Source: Listeria swaminathanii (GTDB lineage: Bacteria > Bacillota > Bacilli > Lactobacillales > Listeriaceae). From it: 64,000 nucleotides of DNA. The notes under the pieces were generated by a model that was not told where the DNA came from, ran no database searches, and saw only the letters and a list, made by a program, of their open reading frames with translations. This document shows positions 26,442-36,229 of this stretch, one piece after another. The translations under genes were made by a program, and so were the position numbers. The stretch's first letter is position 1; each line of letters starts with the position of its first letter. The stretch is from positions 248,001 through 312,000 of the forward strand of contig NZ_JAATOD010000001.1 in the NCBI RefSeq assembly GCF_014229645.1. Reading direction: 5' to 3'.

Positions 26442-26445
26442 ATTA

Positions 26446-27876
26446 TCAAAATGGATCAAAGTAGCTATATTCTGTTACGCCGCCTTCGATTGGTTTACTG
26501 ATGCGGTTAAGTTCGTCGACAATTTTTTTCGCATCTTCGCCAAACACGGGAAGCGGTTGATAGTTATTTTCCGTTGTACTACCATCTGAATTTTCATAAG
26601 TAGGGACGATGGAAATATCTTTTAGGACGATTTTGTTATCTTCTTTTGTAAAGCGTAGTTGGAACATCGAAGTCATGCGCGAAAGTAGGGTTGGATCCGC
26701 TCCGAAAGCAAAGTCGCCCATGCTGTAAACGATGTACTTATCTTTATATTTTTCTACACTTTCAAGACGGTGCGGGTGAGAACCCATAATTATATCAGCA
26801 CCAGCATCTAAAATCGCGTGGCCAAATTCAGTTTGGTAACTAGTTGGCGTTTCGCGGTATTCGACACCCCAGTGCATATTGACAATAACTAGTGTATCTT
26901 CTTTTTTATATTTTTTAATGTCTTTTACGATTCTTTCGAGATAAGCTGGAGATTGCTGACTCATGCGGCAATCGTAGCCAAGCATGACAGTTTTCATGCC
27001 TTTAATCGTTGTTTCAAGTGGAGCGTCTGCATTGAAGACTGGAATATTGTTGTCTTTAAATGCTTTTAATGTGTCGTCATAGCCAACTTGGAAATAATCC
27101 ATTGTGTGGTTGTTTGCGAGATTGGCTGCATCAACACCACTTGCTGGTAAAAAGGCTACGTGAGCGGGGTCGCTTTTGATACGCCACATTTTATTTTCGG
27201 CTTTTGTTGCGTTTGTAAAGGCACTTTCGGCGTTTATTACTGTGTAGTCATCTGATTTGAACCAAGGAAGACAGTTTTTAAAAACATAAGTATTGTCGCC
27301 GTTATTTTTTTTGAATACATTATCGAATTTGAGGTGTTCGGGCGTTTCTGGATAGGTTCCAAATGAATTATCACCAACCATGGTTAAAGTGACAACGCCT
27401 TTTTCTTTTAATCCTTGTTGGTTCGTTGCAGCTGCGGCATAAAACCAATCATATTGCGTTGTTTTTTCGATAGCTGATAGTTTTTGTTCGCTTGCGAGAA
27501 AGTCTGGATACACTTTGCCAAGTGCTTTTTCGTCTGCTTTACCAGTTGTATATGACTCGACGGCTTCTAGGCACGCTGTTAGATTTTGGAGATATTCGCC
27601 GGATTTATTTTTTTCGGCGGGGTAGGATTTTAGTTCTTTAATTAATTGATTTAAATCGGAAATAGACTCTTTGTCTGCTCCTGAGCTTGCTAGGGCATTC
27701 AAAGTTTTCTTAGCTTGTGCTGAAATGGTTTTAACATTAGCTGGACTTGATTTTTTCGGTGTTTCGGTTGGAGTAGCTTTTTGTTCCGGTTTGCTCGTGG
27801 AATTAGTGATCCAAAAAGCGCCTACAATAAAAACAAGTACCAAACCAGTGATAATAATATAAGTAAGTTTCTTCAA
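26446..27876 (-). CDS. CapA/PgsA-like metallophosphatase-fold protein
   Basis: A 476-residue membrane-anchored protein. An N-terminal helix (residues 5-24) and a Thr/Lys/Pro-rich linker are followed by a helical region. The PGA_cap domain starts at TLTMVGDNSFG and has the family motifs NLANNHTMDY, VNMHWGVEY and DIIMGSHPHRLESVE with KYIVYSMGDFAFG. These residues form a metal site of the calcineurin-like fold. In Bacillus, CapA/PgsA acts in poly-gamma-glutamate synthesis, but Listeria has no capB/capC here. The role is therefore probably in another envelope process. Confidence 0.88.
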   Translation of the reverse strand: MKKLTYIIITGLVLVFIVGAFWITNSTSKPEQKATPTETPKKSSPANVKTISAQAKKTLNALASSGADKESISDLNQLIKELKSYPAEKNKSGEYLQNLTACLEAVESYTTGKADEKALGKVYPDFLASEQKLSAIEKTTQYDWFYAAAATNQQGLKEKGVVTLTMVGDNSFGTYPETPEHLKFDNVFKKNNGDNTYVFKNCLPWFKSDDYTVINAESAFTNATKAENKMWRIKSDPAHVAFLPASGVDAANLANNHTMDYFQVGYDDTLKAFKDNNIPVFNADAPLETTIKGMKTVMLGYDCRMSQQSPAYLERIVKDIKKYKKEDTLVIVNMHWGVEYRETPTSYQTEFGHAILDAGADIIMGSHPHRLESVEKYKDKYIVYSMGDFAFGADPTLLSRMTSMFQLRFTKEDNKIVLKDISIVPTYENSDGSTTENNYQPLPVFGEDAKKIVDELNRISKPIEGGVTEYSYFDPF

Positions 27877-27954
27877 CTAAATGTCCTCCGTGGTTCCTTT
27901 TTCTCTAAGTATAGTAATTGTATGAGAGAAAAACAAGTCTTTATTTAGTAAAAC

Positions 27955-27984
27955 AAAAGCCCAAAATATATATTTTGGGCTTTT
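27955..27984 (-). terminator. intrinsic terminator after the phosphoglycerate mutase-like gene
   Basis: Arms AAAAGCCCAAAATA and TATTTTGGGCTTTT directly downstream of the minus-strand gene ending at 27996. Confidence 0.88.
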
Positions 27985-27995
27985 AAGCGAACTAT

Positions 27996-28811
27996 TTATT
28001 TAGAACCATTTTCAACATAGCTTAAATCATTTACATCACCAATAGTGAATTTACCATCTTTGTAAGTGATTTTAGTTACACTTGCATTTTTGATACCAGC
28101 AGCAGGAAGTTTGTAACCTGGTTCGATAGTATCAAGTAGCGCGCCAATGCTTAGTCCGTGGGAAACTAGTAATACATTGCTATCGCCATTTTTGCTTTCT
28201 TTTTTAGCAACTTCTGTTAAACCATCTTTTAGACGAGCTTGGATAGTTGCATAATCTTCAGCAGGCCAGTTTTCGCCTTCTTTAACACGAGTTTTATCAA
28301 GAGCAGCTACGCTATCCGCGAAGCCTTTTGGAGAGATACCAGCTTTTTGCCATTCTTCTAAAGTTTTACCTTGGCTTTTCGCAATATCAGTCCACATATT
28401 TTCATTTAAATCGCCTTCATAAGAACCAAAATTGAATTCACGGAAACGTGCATCAGTTTGTACTTCTTTATCAGCAGATTTAGCACTTTCTTTTAAAATT
28501 AAGTTTGCAGTTTGGATAGCACGACCACTGTCACTGCTGTAAGCTGCAGAGAAATCAACGTCTTTTAATCCTTTACCAGCACTTGTAACTACTTTTTCAC
28601 CAGCTGGAGTAAGAACTGCATCAGACCAACCTTGTACACGATCAGTTGTGTTTAACATTGTTTTACCGTGACGTACTACATAAAATGTTACTGTACCGTC
28701 TTCTTTAGTTTCTTTTGTTTCTTTTTTGTCTGCAGATGTACTGTTACCGCAACCTGCAATTAATAGTACTGCGCATAATGCCATCAACAATTTAAAAATA
28801 TTTTTCTTCAT
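27996..28811 (-). CDS. histidine phosphatase (phosphoglycerate mutase-like) lipoprotein
   Basis: A 271-residue lipoprotein. The signal peptide ends at the lipobox IAGC with Cys21. A linker rich in Lys/Glu leads to a histidine phosphatase domain: RHG motif VVRHGKTMLN, SDSGRAIQTANLI, EFNFGSYEGD and the second His in LLVSHGLSIG. The enzyme is therefore an extracytoplasmic phosphatase rather than a glycolytic mutase. A cre-like site in its promoter and a long hairpin in its leader suggest carbon control and attenuation. Confidence 0.9.
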   Translation of the reverse strand: MKKNIFKLLMALCAVLLIAGCGNSTSADKKETKETKEDGTVTFYVVRHGKTMLNTTDRVQGWSDAVLTPAGEKVVTSAGKGLKDVDFSAAYSSDSGRAIQTANLILKESAKSADKEVQTDARFREFNFGSYEGDLNENMWTDIAKSQGKTLEEWQKAGISPKGFADSVAALDKTRVKEGENWPAEDYATIQARLKDGLTEVAKKESKNGDSNVLLVSHGLSIGALLDTIEPGYKLPAAGIKNASVTKITYKDGKFTIGDVNDLSYVENGSK

Positions 28812-28849
28812 CTTGTTCTCCTTTTTTTGTAAGTTTTTAGCAAAATAAA

Positions 28850-28904
28850 AACCTAGATAAATCGAAAATTCGCCTAAAAAGCCAATTTTTGATTTATCTA
28901 GGTT
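28850..28904 (-). promoter_or_regulatory. terminator-like leader hairpin of the phosphatase gene
   Basis: A 21-base-pair inverted repeat with one mismatch: the arms begin AACCTAGATAAATC and end GATTTATCTAGGTT around a 13-base loop. On the minus strand it is followed by TTTTTATTTTG, like an intrinsic terminator. It lies between the promoter and start codon of the phosphatase gene, so it may attenuate it. Confidence 0.65.
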
Positions 28905-28954
28905 ATGCCCAAGTTGGTTACATTCCTAAATAAGGTTATTTTGTTTATAGGACG

Positions 28955-28983
28955 ATTTTATCATGGATGGAAAGCGGTTACAA
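28955..28983 (-). promoter_or_regulatory. promoter of the phosphatase gene with cre-like site
   Basis: On the minus strand: TTGTAA (28983-28978), 17 bases, TAAAAT (28960-28955). The overlapping TGTAACCGCTTTCC (28982-28969) matches the CcpA cre consensus at all but one position. Confidence 0.55.
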
Positions 28984-29108
28984 GTCTAATTTTAGTAAAA
29001 ATAGTAAAATGTGAAAATTTTATTTTGGGAGGAAAAGTGAAAAAAATAAAGAAAGTTATTCTTAAATGTTCAAAAAAACACAGACTTACAAAAACCCTTT
29101 ATTTGCAA

Positions 29109-29137
29109 TTGATTTGGACGTTTTTTTATGTTAGATT
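29109..29137 (+). promoter_or_regulatory. candidate promoter of the cas operon
   Basis: TTGATT (29109-29114), 17 bases, TAGATT (29132-29137), about 30 bases before the cas6 ATG. Confidence 0.5.
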
Positions 29138-29166
29138 TAACTCATAGAAATGGAGGTGGAGACACA

Positions 29167-29889
29167 ATGAGATTAAAGATAAATTGTGATTTTGATTCTA
29201 AAATAATTCCAAAAGATTTTCAAAGTAAAGTTGTTAGTTTATTCAAAGCGGGGATAACGAAATCGAGTCCAGAGAGATATGAGGATTTGTTTGGTGGGAA
29301 TAAACATAAACAATATACGTTTTCCGTATACCTGCCCAAACCTCGAAATAAAGGCGCAGAAATTCATTTAGATGAGGCGAATTGTATTATTAACTTTTCA
29401 ACAGGAGATGCGGAAACCGGAATCATTTTTTATAACGCATTGATAAGTTTGAAAGGTAGCAAAGTTTTATTTGGAACTGGGAATCATATTACGATAAAAA
29501 ACATACAAATAGTCCCGGAGAAGAAAATTATCGGCAATCGGACAGTTTTGAGAACGCTTTCGCCAATTGCCAGTCGAGCTCATGATAGGGAAACTTTCAA
29601 GAATTGGTTTTACAGTTTTGAGGATGAGGAATTTGAGCCAACTTTGAAAAGAAATATGTTGCCTTATTTAATGGATGCATTTGGTGAACAAGCTCGTTAT
29701 GATTTGGAGAAATTGAAAATAACGCCAATTTCGATGAAGAAAGTAGTCGTTTATTGCCACGAGATACATATTGAAAGCTCGGTCGGGATTTTTGAATTGG
29801 AGGCTGAGGCTTATTTGCAGAAGTATTTGGTGGATAATGGGCTTGGGACGATGACAGGATCTGGATTTGGCATGGTAGAGCAGTTTTAG
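29167..29889 (+). CDS. cas6: CRISPR RNA endoribonuclease Cas6
   Basis: A 240-residue RAMP-fold Cas6, which cuts the CRISPR precursor RNA inside each repeat and leaves an 8-base 5' tag. The N-terminal strand MRLKINCDFDSKIIPK and the C-terminal Gly-rich loop GLGTMTGSGFGMVEQF are the family signatures; histidines in VVYCHEIHIES are near the second RAMP domain. The start at ATG 29167 follows GGAGGTGGA; an earlier in-frame ATG at 29128 overlaps the promoter. First gene of the cas operon, 15 bases before cas8b. It probably processes both arrays, since their repeats are nearly the same. Confidence 0.93.
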   Translation: MRLKINCDFDSKIIPKDFQSKVVSLFKAGITKSSPERYEDLFGGNKHKQYTFSVYLPKPRNKGAEIHLDEANCIINFSTGDAETGIIFYNALISLKGSKVLFGTGNHITIKNIQIVPEKKIIGNRTVLRTLSPIASRAHDRETFKNWFYSFEDEEFEPTLKRNMLPYLMDAFGEQARYDLEKLKITPISMKKVVVYCHEIHIESSVGIFELEAEAYLQKYLVDNGLGTMTGSGFGMVEQF

Positions 29890-29904
29890 ACTGGAGGTGG
29901 AAGA

Positions 29905-31582
29905 ATGCAGACAGAAATAGAAGTACGGGCAGATGATTGGCTGATAAACGCAGGTTTAGTAGGCTTTCTAAATATTGTTGGAAAAGAAAATGTAAGAATT
30001 GATGGACAAACGATTTATTTTACAGCTGATTTATTAGAGGATTTTGAAACCAAGTATTTTAATTTTTTCATTAAAGAATATAAAGAAACATTATCTTGGT
30101 CTAAAATTGTTTCCTATAAAGATATAATGGAACGATTTAGAGCGGAGGATTTTGCTTCTTTTGATGAAGAAGCCTTAGCTAATTTAAATAAGTATATGAA
30201 AGATGTAGTTAAATTTTATTTGAAGAAATCTAACTATATTAAGGTATTTTCGTTAATTGATGCAAAAGCTAATGTAAATAAATGGCTAGAAAATTTAAAT
30301 ACGATTAATCTGACTAAAAAGCAAAAATGGGAAGATGTGAAGGCGGATATAATTGAAAAAGTGAAGCAAAATTATACTCAATTAGATGCTATTATTGATT
30401 TTTGTGCGAGTGACAAAGGTCTACAATATCTAGCTGCAAAGAATCTGATTTATTCTGTTATTAATAAAGGGTGGTCAGGAATATCTTTCCTTTTGAAACA
30501 AACAAAAATTATGGATCCTTATTTAGATTACAAAACTAGCTTTGTTGATCCAATAATAGAATATTTAGATACAGATTTGTCTAAAGCAAAATATAATTGT
30601 TTCAGCTGTAATCAACCAATTAAGAATTTGAAATTAGATCTTAGTTTTATGAATGAAGTTGGATTTGATACTGCAAGAAAAACTGCACACGTATGGGATT
30701 TTAATAATGATGTTGCAACTTGTCCGATTTGTCGTTTGATTTATTCATGTGTTCCGGCTGGGTTTACGTATGTTTACGGAGAAGGAATGTTTATCAACGA
30801 TTCTTATGGTGTAGATGAGTTACATCGTGTTAATGAACGCATGCGGAACTCTATATTGCGTTTTAACAAAGATGGAATTAATTCAACTAATACTTATCGA
30901 GCACTTGTGGAGTCTATTACGATGGAGCATGAAAATAATCGACGCTATGAACTTGCAGACATTCAGTTAGTTAGATACGAAAACGAGCATTACCGTTTTA
31001 ATTTACTTTCTAAAAAAATGTTGGATATTGTAAATGATTCAAGGGGAATATTGAAAAGTTTAATTCGTTGTGGTTATAAAGAGGGTAACTTGAATATTAA
31101 TTTGTATAAAGAGGTTATCCAACATTTAATGAACAACGAAAACTTATTTACACTTATTCATAAATTAATCTATTATAAGCAAACTAATGTGAATGGGCTA
31201 TATTATAATATGGGACATGTTTCAGGGATTTTAGATATAAATACAAAATTTTTGAAGGAGATGGAAGTGATGACAAATATTTCTCAAAAACAATTATGGT
31301 TTGTACAAAATTGTGGGGCGGAATTTAAAGAAGGTTACGTTACCAAAAAGTCAGAAAATAAAATTTCGGGAATAACATACAAATTATTAAATTCTTTAAA
31401 GGTCAATGATAAAGATGGATTTATGGATACTTTATTGAATAGTTATTCCTATTTAGCTAAGCCAATTCCGAATGTATTTATGAATGTGTTTACGAATGAT
31501 GAAGCTTTTAAATCAGTAGGTTATGCATTTATGCTCGGTGTGGGTGGAGAGAAAACTAAAAAAGAAGACGGGGGAAACACAG

Positions 31583-31593
<11 letters not shown>
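29905..31593 (+). CDS. cas8b: type I-B Cascade large subunit Cas8b (Cst1-like)
   Basis: A 562-residue large subunit of the type I-B Cascade complex, which recognises the PAM and helps load Cas3. The start (TEIEVRADDWLINAGLVGFLNIVG) is typical of Cas8b1/Cst1. The centre carries a four-cysteine zinc site, CFSC (Cys232, Cys235) and CPIC (Cys273, Cys276). It is very divergent in general, so the assignment rests on position between cas6 and cas7, length and this motif. Its end overlaps cas7 by 11 bases, showing translational coupling. AT-rich like the rest of the locus. Confidence 0.9.
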
Positions 31594-33212
<1,619 letters not shown>

Positions 33213-33281
33213 TAAATAACGATCAATTACCCCTTGAATGCACTGTATTCAAGGGGATTTTGTATAAGGAGCGGTCCTGAG

Positions 33282-35471
33282 ATGCAGAAATATTTAGCGA
33301 AATCTAACCCGAAAGAAACAATTCAAGAACATACGGATAATTTATTAAAAAACTATCAAAGGCTAAAAAAACTATACCCAGCTGTGGAAATAGATTGGTA
33401 TTTACTAGAATTAGTTTGTTTACTACATGATTTAGGGAAAATGAATCTATTATTCCAAAAGAAAGTGGGTAATGATTTTGGTAAAGGCAAAGGCGAAGAA
33501 ATTCCGCATGGTTATTTGTCTGTTGCATTTGTTCCAGATAGTAAACTTGAAGAAATGGGATACTCTGAGGATGAAATAAAAGTAGTTTATCAAGCAATTG
33601 CGCGACATCATGAAAGAAAATATGATTTTTCTGATTCAGATTGGAAAAAAGAAATTATTAGATTAGAAGAGCAGTGGACGAATTTTAATTACAGTCGGCT
33701 AGGAGAAAATGCGGAATATAGTAGTGAAGTAGAAATGTTGTATTTCTACCCAGGATCCCGAACTTTCGAAGGTAATTCCGCGGCTGACGCAGAAACATTC
33801 AAAAAATATGTTCTACTAAAAGGCTTGCTCAATCGGATTGACTTTGCAGCGAGTGGGGGAATTGATGTAGAGCTAGAAAATGATTTTTTAATGGATTCGA
33901 TGAAAGTGCAACTAGCCCATTTTAAAGCGGAAAATCCAGAAGCTGATTGGAACTCTTTGCAAAAATACATGATGCGGCACCAAAATGATAATATCGTCGT
34001 TATTGCTGAAACTGGCATGGGAAAAACTGAGGCTGGGCTGCTTTGGCTTGGGAATAATAAAGGCTTTTTCACGCTGCCACTGCGCACGGCAATCAATGCG
34101 ATTTATGAGCGAATCACGAAAAATATTGTTACGACTAACCAAGCTGAGAGAGTTGGTTTACTGCATTCGGAAACTTATAGTCAGTATTTGCTGCACGAGG
34201 GAAATGCGGAGATGGATATTGATGAATATTATACGAGGACGAGGCAAATGTCTTTACCTGTAACTATTTGCACGCTCGATCAATTGTTTGATTTTGTCTT
34301 TCGTTATGCAGGTTTTGAGCATAAATTAGCCACTTTATCTTATTCCAAAGTGATTATTGATGAAATCCAGATGTACTCATCAGACTTATTGGCTTATTTG
34401 ATTTTAGGGTTGTCTTATATTGATAAATTTGGCGGGAAGTTCTGCATTATGACGGCGACTTTACCGGGGATAGTGACAGATTTACTTTTAGAAAATGGTG
34501 TGAATTTTGTCCAACCAAAAGAAAAATTTGTATCGTCGCGAGTTCGTCATAGCATGGAGATGGTTCATACGGAAATTGAAAGTGAATTTATTAAACCATT
34601 TTTTAACAATAATCGAATTTTAGTTATTTGTAACACTATAAATAAAGCGAAAAAAATCTATTTGGAGTTAAAAGAGCATTTTCAAGGTGAAGAAATTCAT
34701 CTCATTCACAGTCAATTTATTAAAAAAGATCGTTCGGCTAAAGAGGATGCGATTTTTAAGGATGGGCAAAAAGATAGTACGAAAAAATGTATTTGGGTGG
34801 CAACGCAAGTCGTGGAAGCTTCTTTGGATATTGATTTTGATTTACTGTTCACGGAATTGTCGGATGTGAATGGGTTGTTTCAGCGGATGGGCAGATGCTA
34901 TCGAAACCGGGCGCTGGATGTGGATACGAATGTCTATGTTTTTGATGGTGGGGCGAAAGTTTGCTCAGGAGTTGGGACTTTTATCGATAAGTTGATATTT
35001 GGAAATTCTAAGACGATTTTGAATGAGCATGCTGGCGTTTTGACAGAAGAGAAGAAAATGGAGCTGGTGGAGCAAGTTTATTCAACAGAGGCTTTGAGTG
35101 GAAGTGAATTTTATAACGATTTGATAGAAATGATAAACTATGTGAAAGCTTTTGATAGTTATGAACTGGATAAAGCGGATGTTCGTATGAGATTTAGAAA
35201 CATTAATTCGGTTTCTGTTATTCCGGAAAAAGTGTGGCAAGAGAATGCGGAAGAAATTAATTCATGTTTTGTTGCTCTTCGTAAAACTTCCAAAGAAATA
35301 TCAACAAAAGAGAAAATGATTGCAAGAACCAATTTAGCTGAATTTATGGTGAGTGTTCCTGACTATCTTTATAAAAAAGGTAAGAGTGTTGTTCGTGAAA
35401 TAAACCGTTATGAGAATGTTGTTGAGTTTAAATGTGGTTATTCGGATGAGATAGGGATTTTTATGCAGTGA
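33282..35471 (+). CDS. cas3: CRISPR nuclease-helicase Cas3
   Basis: A 729-residue fused HD nuclease and SF2 helicase, which degrades DNA after Cascade recruitment. The HD site appears complete: EHTDN (His17), LLHDLGK (His49, Asp50), HGYLS (His76), RHHER and NRIDFAASGG. The helicase has Walker A ETGMGKTEAG (Lys248), DEIQ (360-363), MTATLP, ATQVVEASLDIDFD and QRMGRCYR (534-541). AAGGAG precedes ATG 33282. The protein ends GYSDEIGIFMQ, a plausible native C-terminus or one trimmed by a few residues. Its stop codon overlaps the start of the cas1 remnant, the junction of a deletion. Confidence 0.95.
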   Translation: MQKYLAKSNPKETIQEHTDNLLKNYQRLKKLYPAVEIDWYLLELVCLLHDLGKMNLLFQKKVGNDFGKGKGEEIPHGYLSVAFVPDSKLEEMGYSEDEIKVVYQAIARHHERKYDFSDSDWKKEIIRLEEQWTNFNYSRLGENAEYSSEVEMLYFYPGSRTFEGNSAADAETFKKYVLLKGLLNRIDFAASGGIDVELENDFLMDSMKVQLAHFKAENPEADWNSLQKYMMRHQNDNIVVIAETGMGKTEAGLLWLGNNKGFFTLPLRTAINAIYERITKNIVTTNQAERVGLLHSETYSQYLLHEGNAEMDIDEYYTRTRQMSLPVTICTLDQLFDFVFRYAGFEHKLATLSYSKVIIDEIQMYSSDLLAYLILGLSYIDKFGGKFCIMTATLPGIVTDLLLENGVNFVQPKEKFVSSRVRHSMEMVHTEIESEFIKPFFNNNRILVICNTINKAKKIYLELKEHFQGEEIHLIHSQFIKKDRSAKEDAIFKDGQKDSTKKCIWVATQVVEASLDIDFDLLFTELSDVNGLFQRMGRCYRNRALDVDTNVYVFDGGAKVCSGVGTFIDKLIFGNSKTILNEHAGVLTEEKKMELVEQVYSTEALSGSEFYNDLIEMINYVKAFDSYELDKADVRMRFRNINSVSVIPEKVWQENAEEINSCFVALRKTSKEISTKEKMIARTNLAEFMVSVPDYLYKKGKSVVREINRYENVVEFKCGYSDEIGIFMQ

Positions 35472-35749
35472 GCTCTCTTTTAATTGCTGATCGGATTATT
35501 TTTAGTTTGTTAAACAAACATATTATTACCGAAGATGATTTTGAAAAAGAGGCTAACTTTTGCTATATGAAAAAAGCAGCTCGGCAAAAGGTATTACAAG
35601 CGTATGATTTGCGTATGAAAGAAACAATTAAACATCGGGATTTAGGAAGAAATGTATCTTATCGGCATTTAATTCGCTTAGAATGTTATAAATTAGTAAA
35701 GCATTTGATGAGTGATAAAGAATACGAAGCATTTAAAATTTGGTGGTGA
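35468..35749 (+). pseudogene. cas1: C-terminal remnant of cas1 (93 codons); cas4 absent
   Basis: The 93 codons from GTG 35468 match the C-terminal end of type I-B Cas1: LIADRIIFSL, EDDFEKEANFCYMKKAARQKVLQAYDLRMKETIKH and SYRHLIRLECYKLVKHLMSDKEYEAFKIWW. Full Cas1 is about 330 residues. The missing part includes the N-terminal domain and the Glu and His of the integrase active site, and probably the third acidic residue. There is no cas4, which normally lies between cas3 and cas1 in this subtype. A single deletion fusing the end of cas3 to the tail of cas1 explains this. A product could still be translated but could not integrate spacers. Confidence 0.9.
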
Positions 35750-35753
35750 AGGT

Positions 35754-36032
35754 ATGTATGTAATTTTAATTTATGATATTTCAATAGAAAACGGTGGGGC
35801 AAAAGTCTGGAGAAATGTATTTAAGATTTGTAAAAAGTACTTAACTCATGTTCAAAAATCAGTTTTTGAAGGTGAAATAACTCCGGCGCTTTTAGTTAAG
35901 TTAAGGATGGAGTTAGATAAGTATATTCGAGATGATCAAGATTCAGTGATTGTATTTTCTAGTAGGCAACAAAGGTGGCTAGAAAAAGAATTTTGGGGAT
36001 TAACGGATGAAAAAACTTCTAATTTCTTTTGA
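35754..36032 (+). CDS. cas2: CRISPR adaptation protein Cas2
   Basis: A 92-residue Cas2 of normal size. The first strand MYVILIYDIS has the conserved Asp, followed by the basic helix WRNVFKICKKYLTHVQKSVFEGEI and the strand DSVIVFSS. Cas2 is the central dimer of the Cas1-Cas2 integrase and has no known role in interference. It looks intact though its partner Cas1 is broken, so it is either recent debris or kept for another reason. The ATG at 35754 follows GGTGAAGG, four bases after the cas1 remnant stop. Confidence 0.93.
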   Translation: MYVILIYDISIENGGAKVWRNVFKICKKYLTHVQKSVFEGEITPALLVKLRMELDKYIRDDQDSVIVFSSRQQRWLEKEFWGLTDEKTSNFF

Positions 36033-36041
36033 TGTTCTCGG

Positions 36042-36229
36042 TCTATCGACCTTTAGTAGTGCGAAAAATAGTGGGGTTCGACAGATTTAGGTAAATCATT
36101 GGGGGAGAAAGAGTTTGAAGTTTTTAAGCGGAAATCTGAAGGGATAAGTTATGATTTTTACGCAATTTTTAAGAGGTCGACAAAAATAGTGACCTGAGTT
36201 ATGATGGGAGTAGGCGTAAAATAGAGCGG
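36042..36229 (+). promoter_or_regulatory. leader of CRISPR array 2 with its promoter
   Basis: 188 bases homologous to the array 1 leader. Shared blocks include CTATCGACCTTTAGTAG near the start (CTGTCGACCTTGGGTAG in leader 1) and GGGGTTCGACAGA. The promoter is TCGACA (36177-36182), 17 bases, TATGAT (36200-36205), ending 24 bases before the first repeat. Element spacing is identical in both leaders. Confidence 0.85.

Larger units (their letters stand above)
28812..29166. other. 355-base intergenic region between the phosphatase and cas6 genes
   Basis: AT-rich, holding the minus-strand promoter and leader hairpin of the phosphatase gene (28850-28983) and the plus-strand cas promoter (29109-29137). 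A short open frame at 28905-29147 has no ribosome site, is Lys/Phe-rich and is not called. Confidence 0.7.

Noticed and set aside
26446..27876. Poly-gamma-glutamate capsule locus
   Set aside because: Only a CapA-like protein is present; no capB or capC homologue lies nearby.
28905..29147. 80-codon open frame before cas6
   Set aside because: No ribosome site, low-complexity Lys/Phe-rich product, and it overlaps promoter and leader elements.
34687..34869. Small frame inside cas3
   Set aside because: Out-of-frame shadow of the helicase domain without a start signal.
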